A stretch of 9,095 bases of DNA, taken from positions 1 to 9,095 of the forward strand of contig JAPKBY010000042.1 of assembly GCA_028823185.1 (NCBI GenBank), in the 5' to 3' direction. This document shows positions 6,082 through 9,095 of this stretch, one piece after another (within the stretch, counting starts at the first letter, position 1; each line of letters begins with the position of its first letter). The notes beneath the pieces were generated by a model. It did no database searches, was not told the origin of the DNA, and saw only the letters and a program-made list of their open reading frames with translations. The position numbers and the translations under genes were made by a program. This stretch comes from Planctomycetota bacterium. GTDB taxonomy: Bacteria; Planctomycetota; UBA1135; GCA-002686595.

Positions 6082-7899
6082 ATGGGAGCAGAGCAAGCGA
6101 GAATTGAGGTGCTGTCCGAGCATGTGCGCAATCAAGTCGCTGCCGGTGAGGTGGTCGAGCGTCCCGCCTCTGTCGTAAAAGAGCTCGTTGAGAACGCCCT
6201 CGATGCAGGAGCCTCTCACATCGAAGTGGGCTTAGAGGAGGGCGGCATCCGCTTGGTCAGGGTGACTGATAACGGCTGCGGGATGGGCCGCCTTGATGTC
6301 GAGCGCTCTTTCCTCCCGCACGCGACGAGCAAGCTGAGAGAGCCGGAGGATTTGGAGCACATCTCTAGCCTCGGCTTTCGAGGTGAGGCCTTAGCTTCGA
6401 TCGGTTCGATCGCGCGCGCACAGATCATCTCTCGACTTCGTGACGCGGAGCTTGGCTGGCGCGTAGAGGATGAGGGGGGACGAATCACGGAGCTTGTAGA
6501 GGCCGGTTGCCCAGCAGGGACGACGGTTGAGGTCCGCGACCTCTTCTACAACACCCCTGCGAGACGTCGCTTCTTGAAGCGCGCCTCTACTGAGTTCGCG
6601 CGCTGCCTAGATGTCGTTCAGCGCCTTGCGCTCGCCCATGAAGGCGTGGGGTTCGTGATGACTCATGACGGCAAGCGCGTCTTGGACGTCGAGCCTGAGA
6701 TGGATCTCGCAGCCAGAGTGAGGCGTGCCTTTGGTGCCGAGCTCGCCGACGCGCTCGTGCCTGTCGAGGCGAGTCACGCAGGCGCACGCATTCGCCTGAG
6801 CGGCTATGTCGCGCCGCCGCGTTTCTCACGCCGAGACACGGCTCGACAGATGTGGTTCCTCAATGGACGCTACCTACGAGACAAGGTCCTCTCTCGCTGT
6901 CTAAGGGAGGGCTATCGGGGATTCCTTATCGAGGGACGCCAGCCGACCGCCTTCCTGCATCTGCACCTCGACCCGAGCACGGTTGATGTGAATGTGAGCC
7001 CCACAAAAGCGGAGGTCCGCTTTCGCGAACAGCGTCAGCTCTTTGGTTTCTGCGTGAACGCTCTTCGAGAGTCGGTCGCGAAGACAGATATCGCGACACC
7101 GGGTGAGAGCATGGTTCGCTCTATGGAGCGGCGCGTCATCCGTGAAGATCCCAACCAGGCGCGCTTCTTAGAGCCGGGTGTCCTGAGGCCAGCTTCGCCG
7201 GTCACCGCGCGAGAGGTCAGCGGAGATGACTATCAACCTGCTCCGAGGCCCCTTGCGGCACCGATTATTAGGGCAGAAGAGGGCGAAGTAGAGTCAGGGG
7301 CCGTGATGGGCGAGGTCGGAGACGACCTGCGAGGCCCCTTCCTTCAGGTCGCGCGGACATATCTTGTGCGTGCGCTGCCTGATGGCTTTGAGATCATCGA
7401 TCAACACGCGCTGCACGAGCGCATCACCCTCGAAGATCTCCGCGCAGAGGTGCTGAAGGGTAGGCCAGAGGTGCAGCGTCTGCTGGTGCCGGAGCTTGTT
7501 GAGGTCTCACGTGCAGAGCTCGAGAGGATGCGCCCTCGCTTAGCGGAGTTCGCAGAGCTCGGGATCGAGCTGGAGCCCTTCGGTGAGGCGACGGTCGCAG
7601 TCCACGGGCTCCCCTCGCGGCTCAAGAAGCCGAACGCCGGCGGTCTGGTGCGTGATCTCATCTCCCTCTTAGAAGAGAAGGGTGAGACTCCAAAGCTAGA
7701 CGAGCTGGTCGAAGAGGTGCTCCATCGCTGCGCTTGTCGATCATCGGTGATGGCTGGAGATGCTCTCAGCGAGATTGAGATCCGAGCCCTCTTAGAGCGC
7801 GGTCAAGCCCTCGAGTCAGATCAGACCTGTCCGCACGCCAGGCCGACGCGAGTACGCTTCCATCTGGAAGACCTCGAGAAAGCTTTCCACCGTCGCTAG
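6082..7899 (+). CDS. mutL: DNA mismatch repair protein MutL (endonuclease type)
   Basis: MutL couples MutS mismatch recognition to strand incision. It has 605 residues from the ATG at 6082. The N-terminal GHKL ATPase shows NQVAAGEVVERPASVV (17-32) with E34 and N38, DNGCGM (63-68), HATSKL (80-85), LGFRGEALASI (97-107) and GTTVEVRDLFYNTPARRRF (146-164). The transducer domain has FLNGRY (259-264) and SPTKAEVRF (306-314). After a Pro/Glu-rich linker the C-terminal domain has DQHALHERITLE (440-451), matching the endonuclease motif DQHA-x2-E-x4-E. It also has a putative beta-clamp motif QRLLVP (465-470), CACRSS (550-555) and CPHARPT (583-589), the metal-site motifs. This is therefore a nicking MutL, the type used where Dam/MutH is absent. 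Start choice: GGAG lies 6 nt before 6082. In-frame ATGs at 6070 and 6037 (the latter overlapping holA) are alternatives, but family similarity begins only at ARIEVLSEHV. It is last in the run of + strand genes. Confidence 0.95.
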   Translation: MGAEQARIEVLSEHVRNQVAAGEVVERPASVVKELVENALDAGASHIEVGLEEGGIRLVRVTDNGCGMGRLDVERSFLPHATSKLREPEDLEHISSLGFRGEALASIGSIARAQIISRLRDAELGWRVEDEGGRITELVEAGCPAGTTVEVRDLFYNTPARRRFLKRASTEFARCLDVVQRLALAHEGVGFVMTHDGKRVLDVEPEMDLAARVRRAFGAELADALVPVEASHAGARIRLSGYVAPPRFSRRDTARQMWFLNGRYLRDKVLSRCLREGYRGFLIEGRQPTAFLHLHLDPSTVDVNVSPTKAEVRFREQRQLFGFCVNALRESVAKTDIATPGESMVRSMERRVIREDPNQARFLEPGVLRPASPVTAREVSGDDYQPAPRPLAAPIIRAEEGEVESGAVMGEVGDDLRGPFLQVARTYLVRALPDGFEIIDQHALHERITLEDLRAEVLKGRPEVQRLLVPELVEVSRAELERMRPRLAEFAELGIELEPFGEATVAVHGLPSRLKKPNAGGLVRDLISLLEEKGETPKLDELVEEVLHRCACRSSVMAGDALSEIEIRALLERGQALESDQTCPHARPTRVRFHLEDLEKAFHRR

Positions 7900-7902
7900 A
7901 GC

Positions 7903-7923
7903 TTCCCCCTCTTAAGGGAGGAA
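7903..7923. terminator. Candidate hairpin between convergent mutL and the hypothetical gene
   Basis: TTCC-CCCT, loop CTTA, AGGG-A-GGAA: an 8-bp stem with one bulged A, starting 4 nt after the mutL stop and covering the stop codon of the opposite gene (7912-7914). Its position suits a shared terminator for the two convergent transcripts, but no T-run is present on either side, so the call is tentative. Confidence 0.35.
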
Positions 7924-8778
7924 TGCGTCGGCGCTTAGCTGGGGGCGGAGGGTTCCACCTCTTAACCAGAGCTCAAAGGTCGGCCTGTCTCTGAACTTCG
8001 CTGCCTTTTCAGTGGGGATCAGTTGATGCACACGGAGATGACGAGGGACTTGGAAGTTGTCCAGCTCCTTTGTCTTTTGAAGGTCTAGTAAGACATGTTG
8101 AGGCGCGCGGAGACGAACGCCGTCAGCGCCAAAGGTCTCCTCTAGGACGACGGCGATCTCGAGAGTGGAAGACTCGGTGGAGATCCCTAAGAGCGCTTGC
8201 TGTGTTCGCTTTGCGCCCTCCGGTAGCTTCTCGGTTGAGGAGAGCAGGTGAAAGCCATCCGTAGTGATGGTGATCCAATTCAAGCCGCGCGCGCGCTCAA
8301 GGAGAGCGGAAGGGAGCAACTTCAGAGGCGTGGCGCCCGGGAGCACAGAGCTGGGCTTGAGGCGCGCCGGGTCCGTGAGCGCGAGGAAGTTGCGCGCGAC
8401 TCCCACGGCCTCGTCTATCTGCTTCTTGTCTTCCGCCGCTTCACGCCCGACGAGCTTGAAGGCTTCATCTCCGTCGATGAGGTAGTCGCCCTTCGGACCG
8501 CGGAGGTGTTCTCTTCCGCTCTCAAGGGTGGCTCTCACGAAGCCTGGAGAGAGGAAGCGATAGTGAGCTGTGAGGTCGTTCGATTGGATCTCATCCGGCC
8601 GAACCCTCAGGTGGAACTTCAGATCAAAGGCTGTGACCGGTGCCTCCGCGAAGGTTGCCTTTGAGAGGGCGTCCCAAGTGGCCTGCGCTGCAGCGTCCAT
8701 ATTGGCTGCTGGCGGGGCCTCTGGCGTGGCTTGCGGGTCCTGAATCAGGAGCGAGAGGAGGAGGGGGAGGAGGTTCAT
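7912..8778 (-). CDS. Hypothetical exported protein, possibly LolA-like fold
   Basis: A 288-residue protein that I do not recognise as a named family. It begins with a short hydrophobic stretch (MNLLPLLLSLLI, residues 1-12) that looks like a signal peptide but has no positive charge before it, followed by a Pro/Ala-rich linker (14-26). The rest is a soluble domain of alternating polar and hydrophobic residues. Probable strands include AFDLKFHLRVR (50-60), HYRFLSPGFVRATLES (71-86) and GDYLIDGDEAFKLVG (96-110), and a further beta-rich region (about 168-285) ends LRPQLSADAFLP. The pattern 'strand ... R..SP..VRA.LE ... L.GP.GDYLIDG' is reminiscent of LolA/outer-membrane-lipoprotein-carrier-like folds, but no diagnostic motif is present, so this is only a fold guess. 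The ATG at 8776-8778 is the only reasonable start: no in-frame start lies upstream in the intergenic region, and the Shine-Dalgarno is weak. It runs opposite to mutL and divergent from miaA, so it is transcribed separately. Confidence 0.8.
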   Translation of the reverse strand: MNLLPLLLSLLIQDPQATPEAPPAANMDAAAQATWDALSKATFAEAPVTAFDLKFHLRVRPDEIQSNDLTAHYRFLSPGFVRATLESGREHLRGPKGDYLIDGDEAFKLVGREAAEDKKQIDEAVGVARNFLALTDPARLKPSSVLPGATPLKLLPSALLERARGLNWITITTDGFHLLSSTEKLPEGAKRTQQALLGISTESSTLEIAVVLEETFGADGVRLRAPQHVLLDLQKTKELDNFQVPRHLRVHQLIPTEKAAKFRDRPTFELWLRGGTLRPQLSADAFLP

Positions 8779-8847
8779 CTTGCTGATAGGGTACGGAGAG
8801 TACGCAGGTCGAGCGAGTTCCTGTCTATGTATGCGAGAATCAGGGCC
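8779..8847. promoter_or_regulatory. Divergent intergenic region between the hypothetical gene and miaA
   Basis: Sixty-nine bases (48 if miaA starts at 8827) separate the two divergent starts and must hold or adjoin both 5' ends. I see no convincing -35/-10 pair on either strand; TATGTA near 8825-8830 is the only AT-rich patch. The call rests on gene orientation, not on promoter motifs. Confidence 0.4.
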
Positions 8848-9095
8848 ATGTCCTTTGCATCCACAGACCCCTTAGACCGCTTGCCGCTCCCTGTCCTCGT
8901 CGGGCCTACGGCAGCGGGGAAGACGTCGCTCGCGCTCGCGATCGCCGACCTGACTGGCTGTGAGTTGATCTCTTTAGATTCGATGCAGGTCTACAAGGGG
9001 ATGGATATTGGAACAGCTAAGGCCACGTCCGAGGAGCGATCGCGCGCTCCTCATCACATGTTGGACTTGGTCCAAGCATCAGAGAGTTTTGACGT
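8848..9095 (+). CDS. miaA: tRNA dimethylallyltransferase MiaA, 3'-truncated by window end
   Basis: MiaA transfers a dimethylallyl group to N6 of adenosine-37 in tRNAs that read UNN codons. Only the first 82 residues are in the window and the frame is open to the edge. Visible motifs are the P-loop GPTAAGKTS (19-27), ELISLDSMQVYKGMDIGTAK (39-58) with the catalytic-type D44, and EER...PHHMLDLV..SESF (63-81), in the order and spacing of the family. The ATG at 8848 gives a 17-residue lead before the first strand. An in-frame ATG at 8827 would add seven residues (MYARIRA) and cannot be excluded, since neither has a strong Shine-Dalgarno. miaA follows mutL directly in many bacteria; here a - strand gene intervenes, so miaA needs its own promoter. 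Confidence 0.95.
   Translation, partial: MSFASTDPLDRLPLPVLVGPTAAGKTSLALAIADLTGCELISLDSMQVYKGMDIGTAKATSEERSRAPHHMLDLVQASESFD

Noticed and set aside
8248..8664. 138-codon + strand frame opposite the hypothetical gene
   Set aside because: Charged, Arg/Glu-rich antisense shadow; the - strand frame has a signal-peptide-like start, ordinary composition and a fitting stop next to mutL.
8790..8802. GTAC-GGAGA-GTAC inverted repeat as an operator in the divergent region
   Set aside because: Arms are only 4 bp and GTAC is self-complementary, so it scores as both direct and inverted repeat; it cannot be extended.
1..9095. Mobile element, defence system, CRISPR or tRNA gene
   Set aside because: No transposase, integrase, nuclease-helicase module, regularly spaced repeat or tRNA-like cloverleaf was seen; gene content is housekeeping throughout.

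Overview
The window is a compact, moderately GC-rich bacterial chromosome segment. It looks like core housekeeping sequence: there is no transposase, integrase, tRNA, rRNA or CRISPR array. The mix is late menaquinone-type quinone genes (ubiE/menG, ubiX, an MqnP-like ubiA), a DNA polymerase III delta subunit, an endonuclease-type MutL, MiaA, and two exported or probably exported proteins of unknown function. It fits a Gram-negative, environmental, possibly Planctomycetota-like genome. That placement is an impression from protein style, not something a motif proves.

Layout. (1) Bases 1-1851 hold the 3' part of a large + strand protein with proline- and glycine-rich segments and a YVTN/YncE-like beta-propeller. 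Its start lies left of the window. (2) Bases 1906-7899 hold six tightly packed + strand genes: ubiE/menG, a CPBP-family membrane protease, ubiX, ubiA, holA and mutL. Junctions are 4-nt and 1-nt overlaps or gaps of 2-22 nt, so a single transcription unit with translational coupling is likely. (3) Bases 7912-8778 carry a convergent - strand gene for a small exported protein of unknown function. (4) After a 69-nt divergent intergenic region, miaA starts at 8848 on the + strand and runs off the right edge.

How the genes work together. UbiA attaches a polyprenyl tail to an aromatic quinone precursor. UbiX makes the prenylated FMN cofactor for a UbiD-type decarboxylase, whose gene is not in the window. 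UbiE performs the final C-methylation to menaquinone (or the equivalent ubiquinone step). The UbiA sequence resembles the futalosine-pathway MqnP group, so menaquinone is the more likely product. HolA (clamp loader) and MutL (mismatch repair, carrying endonuclease motifs and a putative sliding-clamp motif) form a replication/repair pair at the end of the operon. mutL and miaA are neighbours in many bacteria; here an inverted gene separates them.

I did not find a clearly new biological system. The items most worth a second look are a perfect palindrome that contains the ubiA Shine-Dalgarno, a GC palindrome just inside holA, a protease gene embedded in the quinone cluster, the inverted secreted-protein gene between mutL and miaA, and two sequence-composition peculiarities (no CTAG avoidance; TTA leucine codons mostly followed by G).
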